64,000 nucleotides of DNA. It comes from Octodonta nipae. Its lineage: Eukaryota; Arthropoda; Insecta; Coleoptera; Chrysomelidae. Made by a program: the position numbers and the translations under genes. The notes under the pieces are model-generated. The model saw only the letters and a program-made list of their open reading frames with translations. It had not been told where the DNA came from and ran no database searches. The stretch spans positions 6,526,969 through 6,590,968 of the forward strand of contig CM067221.1 of the NCBI GenBank assembly GCA_034190945.1. Direction: 5' to 3'. Positions 8,576-20,366 of this stretch are shown one piece after another (within the stretch, counting starts at the first letter, position 1; every line of letters starts with the position of its first letter).

Positions 8576-11500
8576 ATGATTCGAATTGTTGTGTCAGTTT
8601 TTGTATTATACGTCAGTGTTCAAGCAGAAGATAGTAAACATTATATTCCAGTCGGCCCAATAACGACTACTACTTATAGATCAACTAGACCTACCAGACC
8701 TACTAAACCAGGTATGTTTCGCTTATTATACTTTCAGTAATATGTAATAAAATATCATCTAATTTAGTTTTTTAATTTTTTTGAATTACTTATATTGTGA
8801 GAGGAATTATTCTAACAACTCGTAAATTTAATAATATAATTAATACTTCGTCAGGCCAGTTTTCGGTATTGCAATGAAGCCTCTTCAGTCTTACAGCCAC
8901 GCCCACAATATTTTAATTAGTAAGAACAGTCAAGTGATATCTCGTTTAAAAGGTTATCAACATCTGATTTCAAAAATATTCTCCGGGTTTATGTTTAATT
9001 TGACTACAAAGTTATTAAAAACAATGTCAATATCAGGATTGAACAATCGACGACAGAATTCGGGGCACCTCGTGGACAAGGATAATGTGAACCTTTCTTG
9101 TTTAACAATATTAGCTGTATCTCTAAAAATAAAGTAATGGGGGGTATTCAAAAGGTTTCGTAAAAAACACCCTGTACAGATTACCCGATTTTAACAAACT
9201 TGGGCTAGTTAAAAAGAGGTATTCTTGGGCTACAAATTTCATAATATTTATTAGTTTCACATGTCGCCGCTAGAGGACTTTTTTGACATTCCGACGGAAA
9301 TGGTTAATTTTCTCAGAAAAAATTAAATACATTGGTATGATTTTTTATTTATTAAAAAGTAGCTAAGTGATGCCTAACAAGTTTTGATATCTTCTTCCTA
9401 ACTCAAAATTTAGGTAAAAAAAAAAATGTTATATGAAAATCCCTTAATTTTTATTTTTTTAAACTGATTTTTCTGGAATTCTTTTTAATCATCAGAATAC
9501 CAATTTTGAAGTAAGTAATGCAAATAACAAAAGGCAAATTTTTTGTAGCAAATAGAGTTTAGGCGGCTCGATATCCAAATCGGCTTCCTTGCGATGTTAG
9601 AGTTTTTCCCACAGATTAGAAGCAAGTTTACGAGAATTGGACAAACATAAAAAACTATTAACCGAGTACTGGGATATATCGAAGGAAATCCTCATGTTAG
9701 CCCCTTGAGTTGAGCATATCACCAACAACGATTCAAAATATATTGAAGGACCATAGGTAAGTTCAATGGGCTAATATATAAGGGATTTCCGCATAAAATT
9801 TTCTTTGGCTAACATTTTAGGTTAACAAGAAAATATAGAATAATGATTTTCGCGAGCGGTATGTTTCAGCATAATTTAGCTACGTTTTAATGTAAAAATC
9901 GCACCAATGCATTCAATTTTTTTGAGAAAAACAACCATTTCTGTCGGAATGTCGAAAAAGCGACAAGCAAAATTAACAAAATTTTAAATATTATAATATT
10001 TGTAGCCCAAGAATAGCTCTTTACTACTAGCCCAAGTTTGTTAAAATCGGCTAATCTGTTACGAACATATTTGAATCTTCTCACCGCTTCACTCTTAGAG
10101 ATACAGCAAAATTTGTCAAACAAAAAAGGTTGACATTATCCTCGACTTAAAAAGGTATTATGTATTTTGTTACATCACTTTTTAGGGTCAAGAATACGCA
10201 CAGCGGGCATTTTAAAAACTTGAAAATATTTTCCAGGTTTTTCTCTTGGCCGTATTGGTAATAAGTTCTTTGCGGCAAGCCTCTACGATAAATAGTTTTC
10301 CAGATACAGTACCTTGCTAACTTAGTTGGCCACCCTGTACACAATTACCTACTACACTTTGATTTTTAGGGTTCCGTATATACAATATACGGATACCCTT
10401 ATAATATCACTCGGAATTTCTGTCTTTGTCACATCACAGCAATTTTCTCCTAAACTACTGGACGGAAAGGGTTGATATTTGGTATGAATGTATAGTTTGG
10501 TGACCCTGATCAGGAGTACATATCTTGTAAAAGAAAAAAATTTGATTTTAGGGGTACTTCTGGGGGGAAAAACTAAAAACATTGACCGTTCCCCCCCCTT
10601 GTTTTCTCCGAAACTACTGAGCCTAAAATTTTTGAAAAAAAATATAGGAAATATAGAAGCGTTGCCTCGAACTTTACAGGAAAATTAAGGAGAAACCATT
10701 AATATCAATTCTGGGAGGCAAATTATAGAATTAAATAAAAATTTAAAAATAAAAAATGTTCAAACGCATCATGTAATATATCAAATGAAAAGGTCTCATT
10801 CTGAGGAACACAAATATATTTTTTTCATATTTAAAAAAATATATATTTAGAAAGATATTAACGAAAATATACCAAAATTTATCCATTCCCCCCCACCCCT
10901 TATCTCCGAAACTATAAAACGTAAAGTTTTGAAAAAAATAGATTTATAGGTAAACTTCTGACCTGAAGTTTACTGGAAAAATAAGGAGAAACCTTTACTT
11001 TTAATTTTGGGGGGCCAATTACAGAATTAAATGGAAAATATAAAATTAAAATTGTTTCTAACCCATGATATTATATATCAAATGAAAGGGATCATTACGA
11101 CGAAAACAAATATATTTATTAAATATTTTTAAAATAAATTAATTTAAAAATATTAACAAATATATAAAAAAATTTACCCAATCCTCCCCCCCCTATCTCC
11201 GAAACCATAAGCTGGAAAATTTTGAAAAAAACAGGTATGGTACAGCCACTCACCTGAACTTTACTGGAAAAATAAGGAGAAACCCCTAATATTTATTTTG
11301 GGGGGGGCAAATTATAGAATTAAATGGAAAATTAAAATTAAAAATGTTTCTAACGGATCACCATGTTATATATCAAATGAAAGGGCTCATTATGACGAAA
11401 ACAAATATGTTTTTTTCATATTTTTACAATAAATTAATTAAAAGATATTAACAAAAATATAAAAAAATTTACCCTTTCCCCCTTTATTCATCTCCGAAAC

Positions 11501-14500
11501 CATAAGTCCTAGAAAATTTTTAAAAAACAATGGAGGTATAGCCCCTTACCTGAACTTTACTGGAAAAATAAGGAAAGAATCCCTAATATTCATTTTGGGG
11601 GGCACAAATTATAGAATTAAATGGAAAATAAAAAATTATAATTGTTTCTAACGGGTCATGTATCAAGCAATATATCAAATGAAAAGGCTCATTATGACGA
11701 ATACAGATATATTTTTTCATAATTTTTTTAAAAATGAATATTTTAAAATACATTTAAAAAAATATTTTAAAAAAATTACCCATTTTTCGCTCCCCGTTAT
11801 TCCGAAACCAAACTCTAAGACCTCATTTTTTTTGTTTATAGGAAAAACTTATGAAAAAAAAATCGTAATTCTATGGGTATTTGGCCTCCAAATAATAGAA
11901 TTAAACGGAAAATAAATTATTAGAAAACCCCCTATAGTAATTTTAGGGACAAATTATACAATTAAATGGAAAATAAAAGATTCAATTTTCAAAGGCATCA
12001 TGTAATATATCAGATAAAAGGCTTATTATATGAATTACAAATATATCATATTTTCAAATCATTTCTATAAAAGATATGAACAAAAATATTAAACATCGAC
12101 TTAATTCCCACTTTAGAAACTACACTATTTAAAATTAGAAAAATATATTTTATTTATATTTTTAAATAATTTGAACAGCAGATTTAATAATTTACAATTT
12201 AAACTTACACCTATTTTGCCCTTTTTCTTCCAATCTACAGAGCCTCAAATTAAAGTAACTCAGACAGTAGATTATAAAAGGCTTTCTCTGAAAGTTTATT
12301 AGTAAATTAAAACTCTAATGTTACTTTTTGGGGCCAAATTAGAAAATTAAATGCATATGTATTCTGATAAAAATCAAGCGAATCCTAAAGCAGATAAAAC
12401 AAAAAGTCTATGTCTGGAAAATGAAAGTGTATATTTTTTATAAATTTAAAACGCTTCCTTTAAAAGATATTAGGGTAAATATAAGAAAATGCACTTATTC
12501 CCTGCTTGTCTGAAACTGGAATATTCGAATCTTGAAGGTGGTACAGAACCCTAAGTATGCGTGTCCAACTCGCACTTGACCAAATTATTCAATTATTTAA
12601 CTTATTTTTGTTTGTTAAGGAAGAAAACCCGAGACAGTTAAACTATTTCTCTTTCAGAAACTACTTACGCAAATTAATGTTGGAAATTTCTTTACAGCTC
12701 CGACTTTTAACACTACGACTCCAGAGGTTGCGTTGTACCAGTTTGGAGACAGTTATTATTCGTTTCAAACTTTGACCAAGGTATGTATAAAGTCGTTAAT
12801 TTCTCTAATTTGTTATATGGTGACAAAAATGTAATCGCTTAAGATCAGATTTTAGACGATAAATATCTTTTTTAGGGCTCTTATTATCAAGCAATAAAAA
12901 ATTGTAATTCGTTTAATATGCAGCTGGTGAGCATTGAAACTCCTGAAGAAAATCAGTTTCTATATGAGACACTAAAACATTTCTGTAAGTATTTTAGTAA
13001 CAGTTTTTTACTTATGTACTAAACAATAGAGCAAAAACATACGAACAGTATACAGAGTACGCGATGTTGTAAATAAACATTCAATGGATTCTTTTTTCAC
13101 TGAACTTCTTTTGTCTTCCTTTTTCCTTCTTGCTTTTGAGTCCCAGGTTTTACGCGGTAATCTGTTATTGTTGTTTCTATCTTTATTACTGTTATTACTT
13201 ATCTGTTCTTCCATGATCATGTAGTGTAAGTCTAAATTATGTTCTACAGCGTTAATTTGGTTTTGCATTTTCATAGGGATTGTCCAGACTTCTGAGCAAT
13301 ACCTATGCTTTCCACCAGTGTTGTCAATATTATTTTTTTTGTTCTCGTATGTCCTTACTCCATAATAATCAGTTTAGCTGACTTGTGGGGGCTCACCCTC
13401 TAGCTATTTTTGTAATATGTATTTTGCGTCGCAAGGTCTTCTATCACTATAACTCTCTGATATTTATCTTTTCCTCTGCATCCTATTCTCATATATTCAG
13501 TTTTGTCTATATTTCGTTTCATCCCCAGTTGTTCTATTCTCACACTAGTTTTGGAACCATATAATATCTTCGCCACATTTACTAGAGCCATCTGGTCGTT
13601 GCCAAAAAATGAGACAGTAATGTTATGTTTCCCAAAATTTACTTAATGTCCGTTTTCACATTTTTTAACAATTGTATAGGGAGTTTTTCACTGCATGTAT
13701 GTACTGTGGATGTATATTATCTTTTCTGTCAATGATTCTCAAAGTTTATTTACCGGGACATTATTCTAAGTCTTCTAAAATTTTATAAATAACATATATA
13801 GAGGACTGTCATATGCTAGCGATTTCTCCATCAATTGTTTAATACAAAACAAATTGTCAATACATGATTTTCTTTGGCTGAAACCACTATGCTCCTAGCA
13901 TTCTTCTTCAAACTGATTTTCTAGCTGATCTCATGGTACTTTTGCTGTACAGTCTACCTGAGTCGTCAATAGTTTATACAGTAGGGTGTATTCCCTTTTT
14001 TGTACAAAGAACTGACAAAAGCGGTTTTGCATTCGAATGGTATATTTTCTTCATTCAAGCATTTATTAAATAATTCAGTTTTTCAATACCACATCTGGTT
14101 AATCGTTCAGGAGTTCCACAGGAACACCTCCTGGGTCAGGTGATTCGTTGCACCTCATTCTTGATATTGTAATGTTTTCATTTGACACCCAGAACCCAGA
14201 TCTTGGATTTATTTAAAAACTAGATGGAACTTACTACAATATTATCCACTAATTTTATATTCACACAACTAAATACACAAATTATTTGAGAATGATCTAA
14301 TCTTTTATTTCAAATGATAGTACTATTATTTCAGTGAAGTAATGGAAAACAATATCCTATAAGTGACCACTTGCTGTACGACAACAGTCAATAATGTTCT
14401 CCTTTAGATCATCAATTGTTTGTAGATCGTTGGCATAGACATTTTCTTTCAAATAGCTCCGTATGAAAAAATCTAGAGGTGTTAGATCGCAAGATCTAGA

Positions 14501-16109
14501 GGGGCAATTAATGTTTCCTGTTGCAAAAGACTGATTGTTTCTGCTGCTGGATGACATTTTGCACTATCCTGTTGGAACCACATATTCTGGACATCAATAT
14601 CATCATTCACAGGAACAGCATTCCATCGTCATCTTCAAAAAAGTATGGCCAATCACTCCACCAGCCCAAAAACCACACCAAACAATTACTTTTTGTGGAT
14701 GCATCGGTCTTTCCATTATTTCTCGTGGATTTGCTTCACCCCAGATTCGACAGTTTTGCTTGTTAACAAATCCATCCAATTCAAAATGTGCTTTATCGCT
14801 GAATGATTCACATTTTCAAGTTTCTGTTGTATGGCCCAATTAACGAATTGACGACGTAAACCAAAGTCTGTTCGCTTTATTTCTTGCGTTATCTGAATCT
14901 TGTAAGCCTTTAAATGAAGATCTTTGTGCAAAATTATGAATAAAGTGGTTTTTGGAATGTTCAATTTTTGTACACGATGACGAATTGATGTTTTTGTTGT
15001 TCAACAACACTAGGCAGTAAGAGCTGCAATATTTTCTTCTGAACGTCCAATATGATGATATGTTTTGCTTTTTTCATCTTTTACTGAACCAGTTTTCACA
15101 CATTTTTGAACAATTTTTCCAATCGTAAAATTTGACGGACAGTTTTCTCTTCCATATTCTGCACGAAATTTTCTTCCAACTTCTGCACAACTTTTACCAA
15201 ATTTAAAATATTTTTTAATAATAAACACGCGTTGCTCAATCGTATATCTCTCCATTTTTAACAATAGAATATTCCTATTTGTCATCTGTCAAATAACATA
15301 TGATACTCTAGTACAAAAAATATAAATGGCGGCAAATTTAAAAATTAACCTCAAATTGGAACACCCTTTATATAGAATTTGTCTTGAACACCTTTTGTTT
15401 ACTGAACGGCAAGCGAATACCGAATTAATCCTTCGTCGACTTCCCGTATTTATATACTTCTTCTTAGAAGGCTCCAGATGGATTCTCGAACACTCGAGGA
15501 CTTTAACAGCGCTAACCGCCGACCTCGAGGCGCTAGACCGACTATCTCTTGGATACCACTAAATACTCTATGAAGATCCGTCACATTGATTCCACGAAAT
15601 ATCGCATGAACGCCCGCCACTTTATTGGTTGTTATATTTCTTCCATAGTAAATATATCATAGTTAATTTGAAACGATAATAATCAAATTTGGAGGTCAGT
15701 TTTTCTGAATCAAACTGAGTAGAATGTTTTTAAATAACTCCCCTTAATGTATATAATAAAAAAATATATGTTTATATGGTTGTAATGTAAATGATTCTTT
15801 TTAGTTGGAAAAGGTGAATACAATCTCTGGACATCTGGTACTGCCCTCGTCAGCGACCAACACATCTTTTACTGGTTATCTACAGGCCAAAAAGTGGGAT
15901 TCGCCAGCTGGCAAGTTGGCCAACCTGACAATGCTGGAAATAACGAAAAATGCCTACACGTTATTTACGATAAAAAAGAATACAGCACTTTGGTGTGGAA
16001 TGATCATATTTGCTCGGAGAATAAATATTTTATATGTGAAATCAGTTCGTCAAAATGTGCCAATACAATCGATGATGGATGTAACCCTTTTAAGATTATA
16101 TCAAATTAA
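8576..16109 (+). CDS. C-type lectin B, four exons
   Basis: Secreted C-type lectin, 210 codons. Exons: 8576-8711, 12698-12780, 12876-12984, 15805-16109, all with GT-AG borders and matching phases (1, 0, 1). Exon 1 encodes a signal peptide (MIRIVVSVFVLYVSVQA) and a Thr/Pro-rich linker (TRPTRPTKPG). Exons 2 and 3 give FGDSYYSF and the first half of the lectin domain (GSYYQAIKNC, LVSIETPEENQF). Exon 4 gives GKGEYNLWTSGT, QPDNAGNNEKC, LVWNDHIC and YFICE. Cysteines fit the C1-C4 and C2-C3 pairs, with two more after the domain. QPD suggests galactose binding, and WND is a calcium ligand; insect relatives act in immunity or gut sugar binding, which is inference here. Intron 1 holds a foldback element and a 2.2-kb repeat; intron 3 holds a LINE and a Tc1/mariner-like element. 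AATAAA follows at 16116-16121. Confidence 0.95.
9060..10340. mobile_element. Non-coding foldback element with TACAGGGTG-type ends
   Basis: About 9078-9345 and 9890-10140 are reverse complements with moderate divergence. Shared blocks are ACAAACTTGGGCTAGT, TTCTTGGGCTACAAAT and GACATTCCGACGGAAATGG or its complement. Sequences resembling TACAGGGTG ends occur at 9170-9179 (ACACCCTGTA) and at 10331-10341 (CACCCTGTAC). The copy looks rearranged, since the first such end lies inside the left arm. No transposase is seen. It lies in intron 1 of lectin B. Confidence 0.65.
10363..12589 (+). repeat. Unclassified repeat family copy 1 (TTTTTAGGGTTCCGTAT ... ACTTGACCAAATTATT)
   Basis: Full-length copy. It starts TTTTTAGGGTTCCGTATA with a self-complementary CCGTATA/TATACGG block. 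It ends with an inverted form of its start (TACAGAACCCT), a hairpin (GCGTGTCCAACTCGC; GCGAGTCCAACTCGC in other copies) and ACTTGACCAAATTATT. The middle consists of diverged tandem units. The phrase TCTCCGAAAC recurs at 10605, 10903, 11196 and 11491, then as TCCGAAAC at 11801: spacings of 298, 293, 295 and about 308 bp. Each unit also repeats ATATATCAAATGAAAGGGCTCATTATGACG-like and GGGGGGCAAATTATAGAATTAAATGG-like phrases. No protein is encoded. It lies in intron 1 of lectin B. Confidence 0.85.
13008..14170 (-). mobile_element. LINE reverse-transcriptase remnant
   Basis: Minus-strand non-LTR retrotransposon fragment in several frames. Reading from 14170 downwards: PDPGGVPVELL, GFSQRKSCIDNLFCIKQL, EKSLAYDSPLYMLFI, then MALVNVAKILYG, NIDKTEYMRIGCRGK and a Lys/Arg-rich tail. 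These match RT blocks of the endonuclease-RT type (RTE- or CR1-like), from the block before the palm to the region after the active site. The FADD-type catalytic motif itself is lost. Frameshifts and stops make it dead. It lies in intron 3 of lectin B. Confidence 0.75.
14345..15372 (-). mobile_element. Tc1/mariner-superfamily transposon, degenerate
   Basis: Minus-strand transposase pieces in order: 15285-15010 is the N-terminal helix-turn-helix (MERYTIEQRVFIIKKYF ... GSVKDEKS). 14964-14716 contains LHKDLHLKAYKIQITQE and, in another frame, FSDKAHFELDGFVNKQNC with the first catalytic Asp. 14557-14357 contains PSRSCDLTPLDFF with the last catalytic Asp, and VYANDLQTIDDLKEN. At least two frameshifts and a missing middle part make it inactive. 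The start end is preserved near 15372 as the complement of GGTGTTCCAATTTGAGG. I could not find the matching left end near 14230-14345. Confidence 0.8.
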
Positions 16110-16115
16110 ATGGAG

Positions 16116-16121
16116 AATAAA
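16116..16121 (+). terminator. Lectin B polyadenylation signal AATAAA
   Basis: Canonical AATAAA 7 nt after the stop codon of lectin B. Lectin C has the same arrangement (33339-33344, again 7 nt after the stop). Confidence 0.8.
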
Positions 16122-16199
16122 TGCTTTTTACCAATTCAATATTTTGCAATAGTTTTTCAACAATTTAGACGGGTTTTGGCCCACCATTTTCTCGTTACT

Positions 16200-16860
16200 G
16201 CCTCGAAGGGGGTAGTAAAATGTGTTATTGTATTGTAGAATACTATGAGCCGAACTTTGCGAGAAAAGCACGTGGTTAACATAGTGGTTTCCGTTTTCCA
16301 TATTGACTAAATGATTTCAATAGTCCAACCAAGCATCAAAATACGATAAGTGTCTTATGTGGCCTAAGGATTGAGATATGGAGGTGATCCTGTAAAGAAA
16401 TATAATTTACCACAACTACTTACTTCTGCTAAGCGCAAAAATGTAAAATGTTATGAAGAGTCCACAAAAAAAATTGTCCAAAGGTTTACAAATGGACAAG
16501 AAAGATTAAGGAAAGGAAAATGTCGTGGAAAGTTGAACTATTCCTGTCCTTAATCTTACTTGGCTATTTGCAAAGTTTATGCCAATTTTTTATGGACTAC
16601 TTTGGATATTATTTTTCATTCCTCTGCTTGGTAGAACCGAGAAAATGGTGGCATAGTCTTAGGGTTCCTTACAGGACGTACCGTGCTCAACCCTTTGGTC
16701 ACATACTGCACTTATGCCTACCGTTGAGTAATGCTTGGTTGCGTCATGGAATATAGTTAGTCAAAATGGCAGGTACTATAAAATCGGAGGAAAACATCTT
16801 TTTTTCGGAAAATCGAAAATGAGATATTGTTTTTCGTTTTCCTTTTTAACAGAATTTAGA
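16200..16860. other. Intergenic sequence, no gene seen
   Basis: Two short open frames on the + strand carry no recognisable domain. AATGTAAAATG-type and CAAAGGTTTACAAATGG phrases hint at old repeat sequence only. Confidence 0.4.
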
Positions 16861-16867
16861 AACTAAG

Positions 16868-17040
16868 TTCTTGATTTTACAATCCACTGAAGGCAATATA
16901 ATATGTTGTTTCTAGTAGAGAACCTTCATCAATTTCACTTCCTTCAACATTCAAATCTCGAATATTTATTTATTCTCCACTAGAAACCTTTTATTGTCTT
17001 GCGTTCATTGGATTTTTAAATCTCGAAAAAAACTTTCATG
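16868..17040. mobile_element. Facing pair of hammerhead-type repeat fragments
   Basis: On the minus strand (16940-16875) the order is TTGATGA, AGGTTCTCTACTA, GAAACAACATATTATATTGCC and TTCAGTGGATTGTAAAATC. On the + strand (16975-17030) it is CCACTAGAAACC, TTTTATTGTC, TTGCGTTCATTGG and ATTTTTAAATCTCGAAA. Both match the AGCGCAA-family repeat at 5868-5981, in opposite orientations. The minus copy has C3 changed to U, and the + copy lacks the CUGAUGA box. No protein is encoded. Confidence 0.6.
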
Positions 17041-19216
17041 TTACAAAATAATCTATCTAAAATTAGGTCAAAATGTAAATGATAACAGTAAAAATATAAA
17101 TTAAAATGACAGAAATATCAGTTTAAAAGACATAATATACAAAACAATTGGGCAATCAACATTACAATACATTCTAACTAAAAATATCCTAACCGTGCTA
17201 CACCGGAGAGACAAGAGCTGAGTTTACCTACGATGCGTGCCAACGTTTGGAACCCGATTGCCTTATGGAATTTGCATTGCGGATAACAAATGAACAGAAA
17301 TTTTAAAAATAACCGTGATAGAGTTAACAATTAAGAAATTTTAAAAGGATCGTTTGTTTAAAAAAAAAGAAAATAGATGAAAATGGCATAGCACACAATG
17401 TAAATGAATAAAGGGAAAATTAAAGGGAAAGATTGATGAAGGTTCATCTCCATACGGCTTTGTTGAAGAAGTTATGACAAGATAACAAGCCTACGATGAC
17501 GCTATGAATCAGTCTACGTTTAAAAGAAAGAGTGTTGCAATTTAGAATAGTGAGAAGAACATCGTTATTGCCACACCAAATACCCCTAGCTCCAATAATA
17601 ATAGGGTAGACTTTTTTAACGTCAGTGGAATTCTTGACTGCCATAATTTTGTTCGTTAAGTCAGGTTCTTCATAATACTCCTTTTTCAGTCTATAACTTT
17701 CGGCGAGCGAACGAGGGTCTTCCCAGAAAACACCTATTTCAATAATAATGGTTTGTAGGCCTTTGTTGATAATAAGGTCGGGAATTCTTAGGGTCCCACT
17801 CTTTTTGGCAACATCCTCGATGATATTAACAATATTGTTACGTCGTTTTATTCGAGTGCCGTGGGTAATGTAGCATCCCTGTAAAATATGGCAATTGGAC
17901 TCGCGTTTTTTACATCCCCCGCGGCAGTTTCGTTGTTCTTTAGGTTTGTAAGGCAGGTCCATTGACGGTAATAGGTTACCGCGGAGGTGAATAGCTTTAA
18001 CATAGCTATTTCCTGACCAAAGTGGGGGAGGGTTGGCTGTCCAAGAACTCGAAGCACTCAAGGAGGCACATTGTTTGGTACCATTCCCAGACCAGGATTT
18101 GCCTAAGTCATTTATTAAACTATTGGTTATAGAGCTGGTTGTATGTAGATTGGTTAAAGACTTGATTTTACCAATGTGGTGTTCGGTGAAGGATTTGGCT
18201 ATAGGTGGAATGTGGGACATAATTTTTGACAATCTTCTGGCCATAATTTCTGGAATCTTTAACGCGAAAGGGAAAATGCCAAGACCTCCACCTCATTTGG
18301 GTGCATATAAGAAAAGGTTAGTTATGGAGGAGGGAAGATGTAGGACAGTCTTGACTAGACGACGGATTAGTCTGTTAGCTTCTTTAAGAAGTTTTTTTGT
18401 GAGGAACTAATCCATCGCGGGACAAGTTAGGAATTAAGTATAATGAATTTTTGAGAAGGTTTGAGAGGGGATCTACGAATACTGAGATTTGGGTCTGAAG
18501 GAGACCAAGGTTAGGAAGTTCGGCACCCATCCGATTATAGCGAAGCCCTATATATTTTATGGTGTCCATCCCCACTTGTGGAATGGGTTTCCCGTTGACA
18601 AAAAATAAGCTTTTGGTTATACTAAAAAGTTTCCTTTTCTTTGGCACAGCGCGAAGAAAAAGGGCAACAGATTTGTCGGTTAAGTGATATTCCGGCTCTG
18701 TTGAAGAATTTATTGGCCTTTTTTAAGAGGTTATTGGTTTCTTTTGTGGACCCAGAAATACGCACGAGATCGTCAACATAGCCGAGACAATTACATTCGA
18801 TATAATTGGCTGCTGGTGGATTTTCTTCTTGCAGCTGGACAAGTAGCCGTCAAAGAAAAGATTGAATAGACAGGGACTCAAAGGGTCGCCGTGTTTGACG
18901 CCATTGTTTAATTTTATTTTGATGTTATCATTATTACCTATCTGGATGTAAGTATGTGCATCTTGAAGAGTGGCCATAATAAATTTTATGATATTAAGGT
19001 GGACTTTAAATCCTTCCAAGGCTGTTAAAATTCTCGAACGAGGAATAGAATCGAAGGCTGCTTGTAAGTAGAGCGAAATGATATCGAGTATTTGATAGTG
19101 CTATTAAGAATAACATTGTTAATTAGTGTGCCATCCCGATTAACAAAACCTTGCTGACAATGGTTGATAGGCAATTCTTTTAATCTCCAGCTCATAATTT
19201 TATTTAATAAACGCAA
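17041..19216 (-). mobile_element. R2-clade-like LINE with restriction-like endonuclease, 5'-truncated
   Basis: Minus-strand non-LTR element. Reading 19216 to 18384: FVNRDGTLINNVIL, SFRSTYKQPS, GVKHGDPLSPCLFNLFF, then (another frame, about 18800-18680) LGYVDDLVRISGSTKETNN with the catalytic YVDD, and IKYIGLRYNRMG. The long frame 18244-17444 holds the C-terminal zinc-knuckle-like CRGGCKKRESNCHILQGC and the endonuclease motif RIPDLII...IIIEIGVFWEDP. These fit the PD-(D/E)XK endonuclease of R2-type elements, which nicks target DNA for target-primed reverse transcription. Frameshifts occur in the RT. The 5' part is missing and a C-run/(CA)n tract abuts the break. The 3' untranslated part probably reaches about 17050. 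Confidence 0.85.
17444..18244 (-). pseudogene. R2-like restriction-like endonuclease domain (C-terminal ORF piece)
   Basis: 266 codons without interruption. The CCHC-type knuckle C-x3-C-x7-H-x4-C (CRGGCKKRESNCHILQGC) is at about residues 107-124, followed by HGTRIKRRNNIVNII. The endonuclease core PDLI...IIIEIG...WE follows at about residues 155-175. The order of knuckle then endonuclease at the C terminus is diagnostic of R2-type elements. It has no own start and is separated from the RT by frame changes, so it should be treated as part of a dead element, although this piece is well preserved. Confidence 0.85.
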
Positions 19217-19227
19217 GTGGTGTCAAG

Positions 19228-19258
19228 CCCCCCCCCCACACACACACACACACACACA
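19228..19258. repeat. C-run followed by (CA)n
   Basis: Ten C followed by about eleven CA units, at the truncated 5' end of the R2-like element. Confidence 0.9.
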
Positions 19259-19259
19259 A

Positions 19260-20366
19260 ATGAGATCAAGGTCCACCAATTGCAATATAATACAGGTAGA
19301 CTTACTTAAATATTACAAGAACAATAAATATTTGTTTTTTATCTCTCAAGAATCAGGGCGTGTGAGAACTTATATAATACAAAAGTTTCGCTTTCTAAAG
19401 CCGCTAAGACAAAGAAAGTATAATTTGGCAAAATGTGGATAAAAAAAATAACATTACTATTAATTAAATAAAACTATAAATAATAATTCCCTACAATATT
19501 GCCAAGCCTTTCGATAAATCAATTTAAATATTTTAAATTGTATTCTATTAAGGCAGATACACATGCGATTCCATATATTTTTATGTAATGTAACATCCGA
19601 AAACAATTATCGATCTTACAGTGTATTTATAGCTGTTTTTGTTTTATTTTTATTTGAAATCGGTTCTCGTTACAAAATAAACCAAAATTTCACAACAATT
19701 CAGTGACCAATTACTTACAAAAAAATTGACAAAACTATTGCTTCTGTCTAAATAAAACTGGTTCCATATTTTGAGATTGACTGCTTTTTTACAACAAAAG
19801 GTAGTCAATATTTAATATTTTGTATTACAAGAAATCAATCAAGTATAAATAATAAGGAAACGTTTTAATTTTAATAAATGATTTTTGTCAGTCCATGTGC
19901 CATCTATTGAGCAAAAGCAGAAGTTAGGTTAGATACAAAGTTTTCTAGGATACAGCGTCCGAATGATTCTGATATGATCTTTGATTCTGATGGGGTTTTA
20001 TATCCATTTTTGAATTTTATATGCACAAAAGATGTTTATGTTGAATTTCTTTATTTGCTAGCGTTAATGGACTTCCGGTTAAGATGACACTTACGTTGCT
20101 TATGAATATAACTGGTGAGGCATTTACCTTGACATAAGTTAATAGGAAAGTTTGATTTTTCAATTGCAAAAAATTTCCACGTAAAATAATACCGCCTCGA
20201 AAGAAAATGACATTTGCGAAAAAACTTTTAAAGTCATGAAAGTATGATTCTGACCAGTTAAATATCTCATAAAATGAAACTTTTTACAAAGTTTCAGAGC
20301 TATGAGCAATTGAAAAATGTGCATTTTAGACAGATTTTTACAAATAACAACAACTAATTATCCAGC
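19260..20366. other. Intergenic sequence, no gene seen
   Basis: AT-rich with no exon, RNA gene or clear repeat ends recognised. Confidence 0.4.

Noticed and set aside
10363..12589. Helitron assignment for the AGGGTTCCGTA family because of its 3' hairpin
   Set aside because: Ends do not show the TC...CTRR pattern and the hairpin is followed by 16 conserved bases, so I left it unclassified.
14521..14843. Two overlapping + strand frames of 81 and 102 codons
   Set aside because: They are antisense to the transposase sequence with FSDKAHFELDGFVNKQNC.
18033..18410. 125-codon + strand frame over the R2-like element
   Set aside because: It is the complement of the well-supported endonuclease/RT frame on the minus strand.
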